Below, one piece after another: positions 45,392 through 58,973 of a stretch of DNA of 64,000 nucleotides; position 1 is the first letter of the stretch, and each line of letters starts with the position of its first letter. The position numbers were made by a program, and so were the translations under genes. The stretch lies in assembly GCF_048128805.1 (NCBI RefSeq), contig NC_136005.1:15557760-15621759 (forward strand), written 5' to 3'. Origin of the DNA: Centroberyx gerrardi (taxonomy: Eukaryota > Chordata > Actinopteri > Beryciformes > Berycidae). The notes below the pieces were generated by a model, which worked only from the letters and a program-made list of their open reading frames with translations, was not told the DNA's origin and did not search any database.

Positions 45392-45867
45392 TTAAAGGAA
45401 TAGTTCACCCAAAAATGAAAATCCTGTCATCATCTACTCATCCTCATGCCAAATGAAACACAGGTGAAATTTGTTAGTCCATATAACACACAGGGAGGTT
45501 GCCAGCACAACTTCGTAGCAGCCTTCTCCAAAACAACTGAAGTCAATGGGGACCTGTTCTTTAGAGTTCCAAAACAAAAACAGCCAAACAATCACACTAT
45601 GAATAGAAAGACCTATACACCATGATTTGTTGCAAATCAATCAACTGTAGTTAAGATTTGCACTAAATTATGGTGTAAATACAGGTCTTTTTGGAACTCT
45701 GAAGAACTGGTCCCCACTGACTTCAGTTGTTTTGGAGAAGGCTGCTATGGAGTTGTGCTGGCAACCTCCCTGTGTGTTATATGGGCAAACTTCACCTGTG
45801 TTTCAACTGGCATGAGGGTGAGTAGATGATGACAGAATTTTCATTTTTGGGTGAACTATTCCTTTAA
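45392..45867. mobile_element. TTAA-flanked MITE, copy after gene D
   Basis: This copy is identical in layout and length to the one after C, copied as part of the 7578-bp unit. Confidence 0.85.
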
Positions 45868-45982
45868 CTGTTCTTGGCCATAGAATCGAAGCAACATCAG
45901 AGCAAGAGGGGACTGGAGAGTCATACTTTAATGTGGATCACATTTCATTCAGTTACACACTACATATAGAGTTCTAAGTTTC

Positions 45983-46428
45983 CTTATGTTGCACTGAACC
46001 AGTTATAAGAATCTGAAATTCGAAGGAAGCAGGATATCGGACATCCTTGTCTCACTTGTTTTTTGATTGAGAATCCACCAGAAGTGCTGGAATGTAGCAT
46101 TACAGAGCTGTTGGTGTCTTCATAAAACATTACCCGTAGGAAATTATGACCAAAGCCAAAGCGTTCAAGAATCTGAAATAGAAAGCTGTGTTCTATAGTG
46201 TCACATGCGTTATAAAAGTCCAGACAGAGAATCAGTGCTTCAGACTTTATGAAATGTGCATAATCCAGATCTAATATGTGCCTAATATCACAGCTAATGT
46301 GTCTTTTTGACATGAATCCTGTCTGAGTTTAATTTATAATTTGGTTCAAATGACTATTTAACCTGTCGGCACAGAGTAAATGGAGGGGTTTATAGTCAAT
46401 GTTTAAGAGGTACTGTTAATGTTTAAAG
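45983..46428 (-). mobile_element. L1-type LINE reverse-transcriptase fragment, copy 2
   Basis: It carries the same DFYNACDTIEH and VRQGCPIS motifs as the copy after C. Confidence 0.75.
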
Positions 46429-46458
46429 TTAGTGCAAACATTTATAACCTGTTCACTA

Positions 46459-46673
46459 ATAATAATAATTATAACCTTTATTTGTATAGCACTTTTCATA
46501 CACAACATGCAGCTCAAAGTGCTTTACATCAATAAAAGGCAGATAAGAGACAGATAAAAAGATAAAATTCATATAAAAGAACAAGCAAGATGCATTGCAT
46601 TAAAAGAATCAAATCAAGCAAAATAGAAATATAAAAGAACACAACAAATACTCCCACTTTTAGATACACATTA
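46459..46673 (-). mobile_element. 215-bp insertion with a SINE/LINE-like tail, copy 2
   Basis: It is the same insertion at the same place as before gene D, now before gene E. Shared presence before D and E and absence before F orders the duplications. Confidence 0.75.
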
Positions 46674-47433
46674 GCCTATAGCCTACATACTGACACCGTG
46701 ACACTGGTTCCTTATTCTTGGTTTAAGGGAGTGAAGTGTCAGATTGGCTGTATCTAAATGTGTGTACTGCAGACTCGCGGACTGAACCCTTGCAGACTAT
46801 GGTTTTAGATCAGCATGAATCCGTGAGTTTGCAAGGGTGCAGGGTTGTGACTCTGCATAAAAAGCTGCTAATGGGGCCTTACATCTTATCATCATATCCG
46901 TAGTGCAATGACCAGTAGGAAATCTCACTAGTAAATTCTGTAAGATAGCAGAAGTCCACATAGAGTCCCCCAAAAGTCTGCGTGAGAGCCTTACAGAGTT
47001 GATTAATTTTGGTAAGGGACAGCCCGAACCCCTCTTGGACTTCACAGGAACGTGCCACAAAGTCAGCAAGTCCAGGGAAGTCTGGACTTTTGGATTCAGC
47101 AACTGACTGACTGACCTGACTTTGCCGTCCCTATAGCCCACAGCGCAGCCATGCTGCTACGCATCATGAGAAAATGGGTTCACACCACAACCTCCAGGTA
47201 GGTCTGAAAATGTCTGTCAAAATGCGACCACATCTTGCTACATATTAACTTATATGTGTTGTGTTCTACCAGTTCATGCAAGGACAAAGGTCAATGGAGT
47301 AAACATGAACATAGCCAAGTCACTGCTGTAATCAAAGTACAGTCCATAAAAGGAGAAAGCAGATCTTAGTGATGACTACTTAGTTGACCTATTGCTCCAC
47401 GCATGCCTTTGTTATTAGAGAAGACATTTTCAG
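46674..47433 (+). promoter_or_regulatory. Upstream region and candidate first exon of gene E
   Basis: This is a copy of the region before D. The candidate first-exon donor lies after 47197, the leader ATG is at 47151 and the likely acceptor ends at 47433. Confidence 0.5.
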
Positions 47434-47472
47434 ACTGAGCCGGACCGTCCTGTGCAGGGCTAAAGCTAAAGC

Positions 47473-50400
47473 ATGACCCAGCGTGTGGCAGTGGTTGGAG
47501 GGGGCAGTTCAGGTCTGGCCTGTATCAAGAGCTGTCTGGATGAGGGTCTGGAGCCTGTCTGCTTCGAGAGCAGTGATGACATCGGCGGCCTGTGGAGGTT
47601 TAAGGTGAAAGTGCCCATAGTTGTAGAAATTGATTGTTCTTCTTGTCTCACCCAAGGAGTTATACTATGAACCAACTGTTTGCACTGCATATTTAATAAT
47701 GATGATTATGATAACATGAAATTCATATTTTTTCTCCTCCAGGCAGGGGTGGAGCTTGCCTTTCATGCATATGGATGCAAGCTATATTTGAGATCTGTCT
47801 TCCCAACAATGTTATAGGTGTAAAAGGGCAAAAATAATAACCTATCAGCATACTGAAATTACAGTTACATTCACAACTATTATGCTACAGAAAATGCAGC
47901 ACTGATTCCCAGTGGCCTGTCAAAACAGCATGAGCGTTTTGCCAAAATTTAACATATTTTTCTATATTTCATCTTTGCAAAACTGTCAATGACTGTGTTT
48001 ATAAAGGTTGTAAGAGTGAATTGGCAACAGAAAATAGTTGTTGATTGTTCAGAATATGCTTACTATGCATTATATTATGAATTATGTTTATGCACCTATT
48101 CAAATTCCACTTATGGTCCTATCCCAGGAGAACCCAGAGCCAGACAGAGCCAGCATCTACCACTCTGTCATCATCAATTCCTCCAAGGAGAGGATGTGTT
48201 ACAGTGACTTCCCCGTCCCCGCACACTTCCCCAACTTCATGCACAACTCCCTCATCATGGACTACTTTCGAATGTATGCCGATCGCTTCCAGCTCACCAA
48301 GCACATACGCTTCAATGTGAGGATCCTTCACTAACTTCCTGTCTACAATTAAGAGTTTTTATATCCTTGAAATGGATGCTATTATATTCAAACCCATGTA
48401 ATTAACAGACTTAGGGTTAAGAAACCTGTGCTCTCTTTCTGCCTCTCTGTTTCTCAGACCAAAGTCTTGCAGGTGAAGCAGAAATCTGATTTCTCTCGTT
48501 CAGGCCAGTGGGATGTTGAGACGGAGAACAGAGATGGAAAGAAGGAGCAACACATTTTTGATGCTGTGATGATCTGTATCGGACACCACTGTCACCCCAA
48601 CTTGCCTCTCCATGATTTCCCAGGTACCACTCAAAAAAAACCTCAACTCCTTCGAGGACAGATAGTGCTGTAGAGCACTATGGAGAGAAATTATATTCTT
48701 TAAGAATGAACTTTCCTCACAGTGTGTAGGAGCATGTTATGGCAAGACTATATACTACAATTATCAAGTCAATGTGGTTGCCTAATGTCAACAGAAATCA
48801 GGTAGCCTCCACCCAAAGAGAATACTTAATTGTGATTGTCAGTATTGTGTCCTTAACCAACCTTTCCCTATATGTAATTTTATTTTACACTTTGATTTGG
48901 CTTAAGTTCCCTATATGAAATACTGTTATGAAATCATAACAGATGGGTTAAACCAGGATCCTCTATAAAACTACCCAGGCTAATAAACAAGTCATGGGCA
49001 GTGGAGGAAATATTTTTCTTTTGTTTTGGAATGGTTTGAGTGTGCGGCCAGCTGCATTGTCTTTTTCAGATATAGATCAAAGTCACTGTCTTACAGATGT
49101 AGACTGTCTAACCATTTCTATCTGTTTCAAATGAAAATGTTGATTCAACAACTGGTGGGGGAAAGGGAGTGAGGGCGAAAAAACAACTGAGGTTCCTCAT
49201 GGACCGGGGTGTCTGTTAAGCGGGGTCACACACTGACTGCTGCCTGTGGAAACACACACAGGAGAGGGGGTGAGACAGTGCACCACCTTCCTCTCCAAGT
49301 TCTGCAGGAGGACTGAGTTGCTTTTATGCAGGCAGGAAGCTGATTGGTAATCTGCACTGTCTGTGGTCCTGCATTGCCTTTGTGGAGCACCCCAGCCTCC
49401 CCAGGGCTTCACAAAGTGCATTTCTTAAAAGTAGTTAACCCAAATGTTTTAATCAAATCACTGCAATCATAAACCTGTAATAAAACTGAAAACCTGTCAT
49501 GAACTCTCCTGGCAGCAGATGCGTGTATTGGTAACAACTCTGTGTCTATCTTTCAGGCATTGACACGTTCAAGGGAAAGTACTTCCACAGTCGGGACTAC
49601 AAGACTCCTGAGGAGTGGAGGAACAAAAAGGTTGTAGTGATTGGAATAGGAAACTCTGGAGGAGACATAGCTGTGGACCTGAGCAGAGTCACCAAGCAGG
49701 TTGGTGTCACATATGGATCCTCAGAGGCACACAAGACTCTAATCTTAACCTTATTCAGGTACTGGCATTATGGCCGACTCCCCATGTCTTCTCTCCCCAG
49801 CTTTACCTGAGCACTCGGAGGGGAGCCTGGGTTCTGAACCGAGTTGGAGACAACGGCTTGCCCAGGGATATGACCACTAACAGGATGGTAACTTCTCTGC
49901 AGAGCATCCTTCCCTTTGGTTTATTCTGCACCCTGGGAGAGAGCCGGCTCAACAAAAAATTCAACCACAGTCTGTACAATCTGAAGCCAAAACACAGGTA
50001 GTTTTATCTATTTCTGTGCAATTGTATTTACAGCTACAGTAAAGCTGTATAATTCAAAGAAGTAGCTGCATGCCATTTATTTTATTAATTAAACATACCT
50101 GTGGTATGCATCAAGTTGAGTATCATTACTTATCAATCTGTTAAAATGAATCTGAATATGAATCTCAGGTTGTTCAGCCAGCATCCCACAGTGAATGATG
50201 AGCTGCCCAACCGCATCCTATCTGGAACAGTTCAGGTGAAACCCAACATCCGCAGATTTCAAGGATCCAGCGTGGAGTTTGAGGATGGGAGTGTTGTGGA
50301 AGATATCGACTTAGTGGTAGGTGTAATCGTAACAAGTGTGTACACACACACCAAACACACAGGCACACCAAACACACACACACACACACGCACACACACA

Positions 50401-51409
50401 CACACACACACACACTTCCTTACACACACTTTCATTGGACAGCAGTGCCATGCAGTAGCATGTTAATGAGATGACTCCCTCTCTTGCAGGTATTTGCCAC
50501 AGGTTACAGCTTTTCCTTTCCATTCCTTGCCTCACATGTGCTGTCAGTCTCTGGGAACAAAGCATCTCTGTACAAGTATGTTTTCCCCCCTGAGTTGGAC
50601 CGCCCCACGCTGGCTATCATTGGACTAGTGCAGCCACTGGGAGGCACTATTCCAATCTCTGAGATGCAGGCCAGATGGGCCACACGTGTCTTTAAAGGTG
50701 ACACATGTTCTTTAAAATGTGAACTTTTTCACATCACTTTACCCCCACAGAAATACTTGAGGTTGAAGTAGGGCATTTACTCAATTTTCAACTCTGTTCT
50801 CATTACATACAGGCTGTAACAAGCTTCCTTCAATGGCTGCCATGCTGAAGGATGTTCAGTGCAAGCGGGAGAGCATGGCTGCAAGGTACTGCAGTGGATT
50901 TATTCAATTCAATGATTGTTTATTTAGGATCTAAAAGATCAAAAGGACCAAGTCCTGTTGTCCACAACATGTTTGGCTCTGGTCTCTTTTTCAGGTATGT
51001 TACCAGCCAGAGACACACCATCCAGGTTGACTTTATCAAGTACATGGATGAGATAGCAGAGCAGGTGGGGGTTCGACCCAGCATCCTGAGGCTGCTACTG
51101 ACGGATCCCAGGCTGGGACTGAGTGTGTTCCTGGGTCCCCCTACACCGTACCAGTATCGTCTTAGAGGGCCAGGAAAGTGGGCTGGGGCCCGTCAGGCCA
51201 TCCTCACTCAATGGGAGAGAGTGGCCCAACCCATGAAGACCAGACCGTCTGATCAGCCCGAGCCCAAGCGCTCCTTTATGTTGCCTCTGATTCTGTCGGC
51301 CGCTGCCCTGGGCCTGGCTGCCTATTTCAGCAGGAGCAGCCTGCCAGCCTTCCTACAAGAGCCCAGTGCACTGCTGGACTGGATGAAGGGCTACCTGCCT
51401 GCACAGTGA
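47473..51409 (+). CDS. fmo5-like: Flavin-containing monooxygenase, gene E (FMO5-like), 556 aa
   Basis: Nine exons: 47473-47604, 48128-48316, 48458-48623, 49557-49699, 49801-49997, 50169-50316, 50490-50697, 50813-50885 and 50995-51409. All junctions are in frame and motifs are intact. It differs from D at a few residues only: Lys116 for Arg, Asp203 for Glu, Phe264 for Val. Asp203 lies just after the [16 protein letters not shown] loop. Intron 3 is about 180 bp shorter than in C and D owing to one deletion after GGTGAGAC at about 49275. It shares Arg66, the Gly-Thr-Ile triplet at 377-379 and Pro468 with C and D. Confidence 0.95.
50344..50415. repeat. (CA)n microsatellite, intron 6 of gene E
   Basis: The CA run with CACCAAACACA interruptions is like those of C and D but has a different internal length. 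Confidence 0.95.
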
Positions 51410-52642
51410 CCTGCAATTAAAGCACATCAGCTCAGATTATGACTGTATCATATATGGCTGACTTGCTTGCAGGCTCTTTTAATAATTAACATACTAATCA
51501 TTAGTATACAGTTTCTTCAACATTATTACTTCAATATTTTTCTACATTATCCCCATCTCCATGAATGATTCATAAACCAAGATACAATGATGCCACCTAG
51601 TGGAGGCTGCAGAGTGCAGCTGATGCACTGCTTGAAAAAGCTCTCTTTCCTTCCTCCTCGCCCATTCTGCAGATGCCCCCAATAAATATTGTAAGTTGCT
51701 TTGGACAACAGCTTCTGCTTAATAACATAATGTAAATGTAATTTAAACTGCATGATTGAAGTATGTAAATACTAAGATGGTGGTGGAGGAGCAATACCTA
51801 TGCTAAAACAAAGTAGTTTCAAACAGAGTATGAAATATGGCCAAAATAATGTGCTTGGTTGCTTTTCTTCCTTTTTTGTGATTTTCTATTCTCACTCTAT
51901 TTAGTTGGCTAAGTAATGTTTGTTAATCTATTGACAGTGCTTACTGTGCTATACACAGCATTGATATGACTGTGTTTTTGAGGCTGTGCTTGAGGATGAG
52001 TGTATAGATCTACTGTTCCAGTGAAATCATACCAGAAAGCAAGGTTTCCAGTTATCAATAAATTCAATATGGAATGTAATAATGAACAGGCATAGAAAGT
52101 GTAATGTTGTTACTGATGAAACTGAATTACAGTTACCCAGGTTTAAGCTCTATACACGCACATCCGTGCACACAGGCTTACAATTAACTAGCCAACCTTG
52201 CATGATATATTTTTTTTCTCTCTTGATAGATCACAATCTGCTGCACAAGACAGTTGTCAACAGTTGTAGTAAGCTTGGAATAGTTTTCAGACTATAACAA
52301 CTTTTTGACTGCCTTTCAATAAAAAGTCTTTTCCAGTGTTGTATTATTGTGTAATATTACCTGGTTAGAAACCTTTCACCACCACTTCTACCTTTTACCC
52401 AGGTCATTGCTTTGGTATGAAAGGGGCTACAGTTTTATTCCAAGCATAAAGTCAGCATAAGCTTTGTTATGTGATGACTGCTGTAAGCAAGGAAATTTGT
52501 GTATCCGGTCAGCTGCGAGTGTGTAATTGTGTGATGTGTAAGTTATAGGGCCACACATTTCTTGTTTAGGGCCACCAAAACCCTGGGGCCGGCCCTGAGT
52601 CCATTGCTGACAAAATGCATCACTTGCTTCGTCAAACTGCGG
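51410..52642. repeat. 3' flank of gene E
   Basis: It is homologous to the flanks of C and D but lacks about 150 bp around 51857 (the GGGGCACAT part). It contains the SINE/LINE-tail segment and, near 52206, the uninterrupted TATA site corresponding to the insertion after B. Confidence 0.8.
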
Positions 52643-53118
52643 TTAAAGGAATAGTTCACCCAAAAATGAAAATCCTGTCATCATCTACTCATCCTCATGC
52701 CAAATGAAACACAGGTGAAATTTGTTAGTCCATATAACACACAGGGAGGTTGCCAGCACAACTTCGTAGCAGCCTTCTCCAAAACAACTGAAGTCAATGG
52801 GGACCTGTTCTTTAGAGTTCCAAAACAAAAACAGCCAAACAATCACACTGTGAATAGAAAGACCTATACACCATGATTTGTTGCAAATCAATCAACTGTA
52901 GTTAAGATTTGCACTAAATTATGGTGTAAATACAGGTCTTTTTGGAACTCTGAAGAACTGGTCCCCACTGACTTCAGTTGTTTTGGAGAAGGCTGCTATG
53001 GAGTTGTGCTGGCAACCTCCCTGTGTGTTATATGGGCAAACTTCACCTGTGTTTCAACTGGCATGAGGGTGAGTAGATGATGACAGAATTTTCATTTTTG
53101 GGTGAACTATTCCTTTAA
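52643..53118. mobile_element. TTAA-flanked MITE, copy after gene E
   Basis: It has the same 476-bp structure and ends as the copies after C and D. Confidence 0.85.
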
Positions 53119-53233
53119 CTGTTCTTGGCCATAGAATCGAAGCAACATCAGAGCAAGAGGGGACTGGAGAGTCATACTTTAATGTGGATCACATTTCATT
53201 CAGTTACACACTACATATAGAGTTCTAAGTTTC

Positions 53234-53679
53234 CTTATGTTGCACTGAACCAGTTATAAGAATCTGAAATTCGAAGGAAGCAGGATATCGGACATCCTTG
53301 TCTCACTTGTTTTTTGATTGAGAATCCACCAGAAGTGCTGGAATGTAGCATTACAGAGCTGTTGGTGTCTTCATAAAACATTACCCGTAGGAAATTATGA
53401 CCAAAGCCAAAGCGTTCAAGAATCTGAAATAGAAAGCTGTGTTCTATAGTGTCACATGCGTTATAAAAGTCCAGACAGAGAATCAGTGCTTCAGACTTTA
53501 TGAAATGTGCATAATCCAGATCTAATATGTGCCTAATATCACAGCTAATGTGTCTTTTTGACATGAATCCTGTCTGAGTTTAATTTATAATTTGGTTCAA
53601 ATTACTATTTAACCTGTCGGCACAGAGTAAATGGAGGGGTTTATAGTCAATGTTTAAGAGGTACTGTTAATGTTTAAAG
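53234..53679 (-). mobile_element. L1-type LINE reverse-transcriptase fragment, copy 3
   Basis: This is the third copy of the same relic, with unchanged translation. The 215-bp insertion that follows it before D and E is absent here (junction at 53709). Confidence 0.75.
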
Positions 53680-53709
53680 TTAGTGCAAACATTTATAACC
53701 TGTTCACTA

Positions 53710-54473
53710 GCCTATTGCCTACATACTGACACCGTGACACTGGTTCCTTATTCTTGGTTTAAGGGAGTGAAGTGTCAGATTGGCTGTATCTAAATGTGTG
53801 TACTGCAGACTCGCGGACTGAACCCTTGCAGACTATGGTTTTAGATCAGCATGAATCCGTGAGTTTGCAAGGGTGCAGGGTTGTGACTCTGCATAAAAAG
53901 CTGCTAATGGGGCCTTACATCTTATCATCATATCTGTAGTGCAATGACCAGTAGGAAATCTCACTAGTAAATTCTGTAAGATAGCAGAAGTCCACATAGA
54001 GTCCCCCAAAAGTCTGCGTGAGAGCCTTACAGAGTTGATTAATTTTGGTAAGGGACAGCCCGAACCCCTCTTGGACTTCACAGGAACGTGCCACAAAGTC
54101 AGCAAGTCCAGGGAAGTCTGGACTTTTGGATTCAGCAACTGACTGACTGACCTGACTTTGCCGTCCCTATAGCCCACAGCGCAGCCATGCTGCTACGCAT
54201 CATGAGAAAATGGGTTCACACCACAACCTCCAGGTAGGTCTGAAAATGTCTGTCAAAATGCAACCACATCTTGCTACATATTAACTTATATGTGTTGTGT
54301 TCTACCAGTTCATGCAAGGACAAAGATCAATGGAGTAAACATGAACATAGCCAAGTCACTGCTGTAATCAAAATACAGTCCATAAAAGGAGAAAGCAGAT
54401 CTTAGTGATGACTAACTTCTTAGTTGACCTACTGCTCCACGGATGCCTTTGTTATTAGAGAAGACATTTTCAG
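53710..54473 (+). promoter_or_regulatory. Upstream region and candidate first exon of gene F
   Basis: It is homologous to the regions before D and E, with the candidate first-exon donor after 54233, leader ATG at 54187 and acceptor ending at 54473. It lacks the 215-bp insertion and has a few base differences, so it split off before D and E did. Confidence 0.5.
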
Positions 54474-54512
54474 ACTGAGCCGGACCGTCCTGTGCAGGGC
54501 TAACGCTAAAGC

Positions 54513-57500
54513 ATGACCCAGCGTGTGGCAGTGGTTGGAGGGGGCAGTTCAGGTCTGGCCTGTATCAAGAGCTGTCTGGATGAGGGGCTGGAGCCTGTCT
54601 GCTTCGAGAGCAGTGATGACATCGGCGGCCTGTGGAGGTTTAAGGTGAGTCACACTCTGCAGGCTGCAGGTCCCTTCCCTGACTGTCTCCTTTCATCTCC
54701 ATCAACCGCGCCAATATGAGAGGCTCAAACGAACGGGAACACTCGGGGCACTTTTAGCTCTCCAAATTGTTCAATATTGAAACTCTTTGAAAAGTAATTT
54801 GGACTTGCAGAGTCTTTCGTACAATTGTTGAGACACTAATTTGCATTTAGGTTAAAAAATGTTAATCAGGAAAATCTTTTTTCAGCTTTTCATCCCAAAC
54901 CCTTAGAAAATTGCATACGATATTTGAATTTATTTTTGATTCAACTTAAAACAAAACAAAACAAAAAAAAAACGTATAGTATCAGAAGTATCAGAAACTG
55001 GACAATCGTAAATTGGCAAATTGTGCAGCCATTCACAGTGAACAGTCAGCAAGGAAAAGAGAGTAATCTGGCTTTACTTTGTGCACTTTATTGTGTAATT
55101 TCCAAATTGTCCAATTAAAAGAATTGAATTTGCACTTGGTCCTCTCATCCTTTTATAATTGCATGGGAAAGATCACATCTAACAATGTTTTCTTTTCTAA
55201 AAAGTAACTTTTACTCTGAGTACATTTTAAATGAGCTACTTTTTACTTTTACTTAAGTAGATTTTTACAACAGTATTTTTACGTCTACTTAAGTAAAATA
55301 TCAGCAAAGTAACAATACTTCTACTTGAGTAGATCATTCTAGTACTCTTTCCACCACTGCTGTTATGGTAATGAATTCTTGTGTTGGTAAGGACAGGATG
55401 TTACATGACAAATCATCAGGGTTAGAGATTAAGTAGACCTATAGCTGCTTAAATAGCCTACTGTCCGGAGTACATTTTTAAGTTATGTTTGCTTTATTTG
55501 AGTTCTCTTTTTATAGGACTTTATACTTTTGCTTGCGGAAGAGGATTAGGGCCACATGTGAAAAATGCATTAGTTCTGAGATTAATCTCAGAATTCTGAC
55601 TTTAAAGTCAGAATTCTGACTTTACTCTCAGAATCTCAGAATCTCAGAAAAGACTTTAAAGTCAGAATTATGGAAGTCTTTGACTTTAAGCTCTAAGTTT
55701 TGACTTTATTCTCAAAATTCTTGTTGGGTATTATTGGGAATTTAAAACATTGTATTTATAAACGATTTGTTCATTGTTGCAGTAAGGACCCAAAAATGTG
55801 GGACAGACATATTTCTAAGAAAAATCAACACAAATGATTAATCCACATAAATTTTGCAGTATGTTTTATTTTTATATTTCTAGAATGTAATTTCAGCTGA
55901 AAGTATGATATTGTGTCATTTAATCAGTTTATTATATGCATCTAAACATTGCAGACACAAAGTAAAAATTTGTCATTTAGACCCATAAAATGCATCAAAA
56001 ATTATATAAAACCACATAATTTAGCAGTGGATTTTTTGTAAAGGTGAATTTGATATTTTTTTTTTATTTTTTATTTTTTTTATTGCTGGGACTTGAAAGT
56101 GGCCATTCTACTCTGAACCAACTGTTTAATAATGATGATTATGATAACATGAAATTAATATTTTTTCTCCTCCAGGCAGGGGTGGAGCTTGCCTTTCATG
56201 CATATGGATGCAAGCTATATTTGAGATCTGTCTTCCCAACCATGTTATAGGTGTAAAAGGGCAAAAATAATAACCTAGAGCGACTTGGCAACAGAAAATA
56301 GTTGTTGATTGTTCAGAATATGCTTACTATGCATTATACTATGAATTATGTTTATTTTTATGGGTGCAAGGCACCTACAGCACCTATTCAAATTCCACTT
56401 ATGGTCCTATCCCAGGAGAACCCAGAGGCAGACAGAGCCAGCATCTACCACTCTGTCATCATCAACACCTCCAAGGAGAGGATGTGTTACAGTGACTTCC
56501 CCATCCCCGCACACTTCCCCAACTACATGCACAACTCCCTCATCATGGATTACTTTCGAATGTATGCCGATTGCTTCCAGCTCACCAAGCACATACGCTT
56601 CAATGTGAGGATCCTTCACTAACTTCCGTCCTACAATTAAGAGTTTTTATATCCTTGAAATAATGTTTAATTTTCACCTCAGTCTCAGATATGAAATGTC
56701 ACTGAGTTCGGTATAACTGAAGGATATGCCAAGCCAGGAACATAGGAAAAGTATGCTATTATGTTCAAACCCACATAATTGCACTTAACAGAGTTAGGGA
56801 TAAGAAACCTGTGCTGGCTTGTGTTCTGTAATCAGCTCTCTTTCTGCCTCTCTGTTTCTCAGACCAAAGTCTTGCAGGTGAAGCAGAGATCTGATTTCTC
56901 TCGTTCAGGCCAGTGGGATGTTGAGACGGAGAACAGAGATGGAAAGAAGGAGCAACACATTTTTGATGCTGTGATGATCTGTATCGGACACCACTGTCAC
57001 CCCAACTTGCCTCTCCATGATTTCCCAGGTACCACTCAAAAAAAAACTCAACTCCTTCAAGGGCAGATAGTGCTGTAGAGCACTATGGAGAGAAATTATA
57101 TTCTTTAAGAATGAACTTTCCTCACAGTGTGTAGGAGCATGTTATGGCAAGACTATATACTATAATTATCAAGTCAATGTGGTTGCATAATGCCAACAGA
57201 AATCAGGTAGCCTCCACCCAAAGAGAATACTTAATTGTGATTGTCAGTATCGTGTCCTTAACCAACCTTTTCATATATGTAATTTTATTAAACACTTTGA
57301 TTTGGCTCTCAGTTCCCTATATGAAATACTGTTATGAAATCATAACAGATGGGTTAAACCAGGATCCTCTATAAAACTACCCAGGCTAATAAACAAGTCA
57401 TGGACACTGGAGGAAATATTTTTCTTTTGTTTTGGAATGGTTTGAGTGTGCGGCCAGCTGCATTGTCTTTTTCAGATATAGATCAAAGTCACTGTCTTAC

Positions 57501-58920
57501 AGATATAGACTGTCTAACCATTTCTATCTGTTTCAAATGAAAAAGTTGTGGTAACTCTGGCAACGAGAGGATGTGAGGTTGGGGGTAAAAGGACAGGAGG
57601 GGGGGTGAGACAGGTAAGACAGAGCAAACAGTCCATCCGTCCACTATCCAAGTCTCCTATCCTAATCGCACTCATAACTCAGTCCTCATATCTCAACATC
57701 CTGATGTTGTCCACTTGTGCAAAACAGTTTTCAGTGAAAAAGTCAAGCCACAGAACTCCTCAAAGATACAGTTTGCTGGGCTGTTGGCTGCTTATCACAC
57801 CGGGGATTCAGTGCACCACCTTCCTCTCCAAGTTCTGCAGGAGGACTGAGTTGCTTTTATGCAGGCAGGAGCTGATTGGTAATCTGCACTGTCTGTGGTC
57901 CTGCATTGCCTTTGTGGAGCACCCCAGCCTCCCCAGGGCTTCACAAGTGCATTTCTTAAAAGCAGTTAACCCAAATGTTTTAATCAAATCACTGCAATCA
58001 TAAACCTGTAATAAAACTGAAAACCTGTCATGAACTCTCCTGGCAGCAGATGCGTGTATTGGTAACAACTCTGTGTCTATCTTTCAGGCATTGACACATT
58101 CAAGGGAAAGTACTTCCACAGTCGGGACTACAAGACTCCTGAGGAGTGGAGGAACAAAAAGGTTGTAGTGATTGGAATAGGAAACTCTGGAGGAGACATA
58201 GCTGTGGAACTGAGCAGAGTCACCAAGCAGGTTGGTGTCACATATGGATCCTCAGAGGCACACAAGACTCTAATCTTAACCTTATTCAGGTACTGGCATT
58301 ATGGCCGACTCCCCATGTCTTCTCTCCCCAGCTTTACCTGAGCACTCGGAGGGGAGCCTGGGTTCTGAACCGAGTTGGAGACAACGGCTTGCCCCTGGAT
58401 ATGACCTTCAACAGGATGGCAACTTCTCTGCAGAGCATCCTTCCCTTTGGTTTATTCTGCACCCTGGGAGAGAGCCGGCTCAACAAAAGATTCAACCACA
58501 GTCTGTACAATCTGAAGCCAAAACACAGGTAGTTTTATCTATTTCTGTGCAATTGTATTTACAGCTACAGCAAAGCTGTATAATTCAAAGAAGTAGCTGC
58601 ATGTGATTTCTTTTATTAATTAAAAATACCTGTGGTATGCATCAAGTTGAGTATCATTACTTATCAATCTGTTAAAATGAATCTGAATATGAATCTCAGG
58701 TTGTTCAGCCAGCATCCCACAGTGAATGATGAGCTGCCCAACCGCATCCTATCTGGAACAGTTCAGGTGAAACCCAACATCCGCAGATTTCAAGGATCCA
58801 GCGTGGAGTTTGAGGATGGGAGTGTTGTGGAAGATATCGACTTAGTGGTAGGTGTAATCGTAACAAGTGTGTACACACACACCAAACACACACGCACACA
58901 CACACACACACATACACACA

Positions 58921-58973
<53 letters not shown>

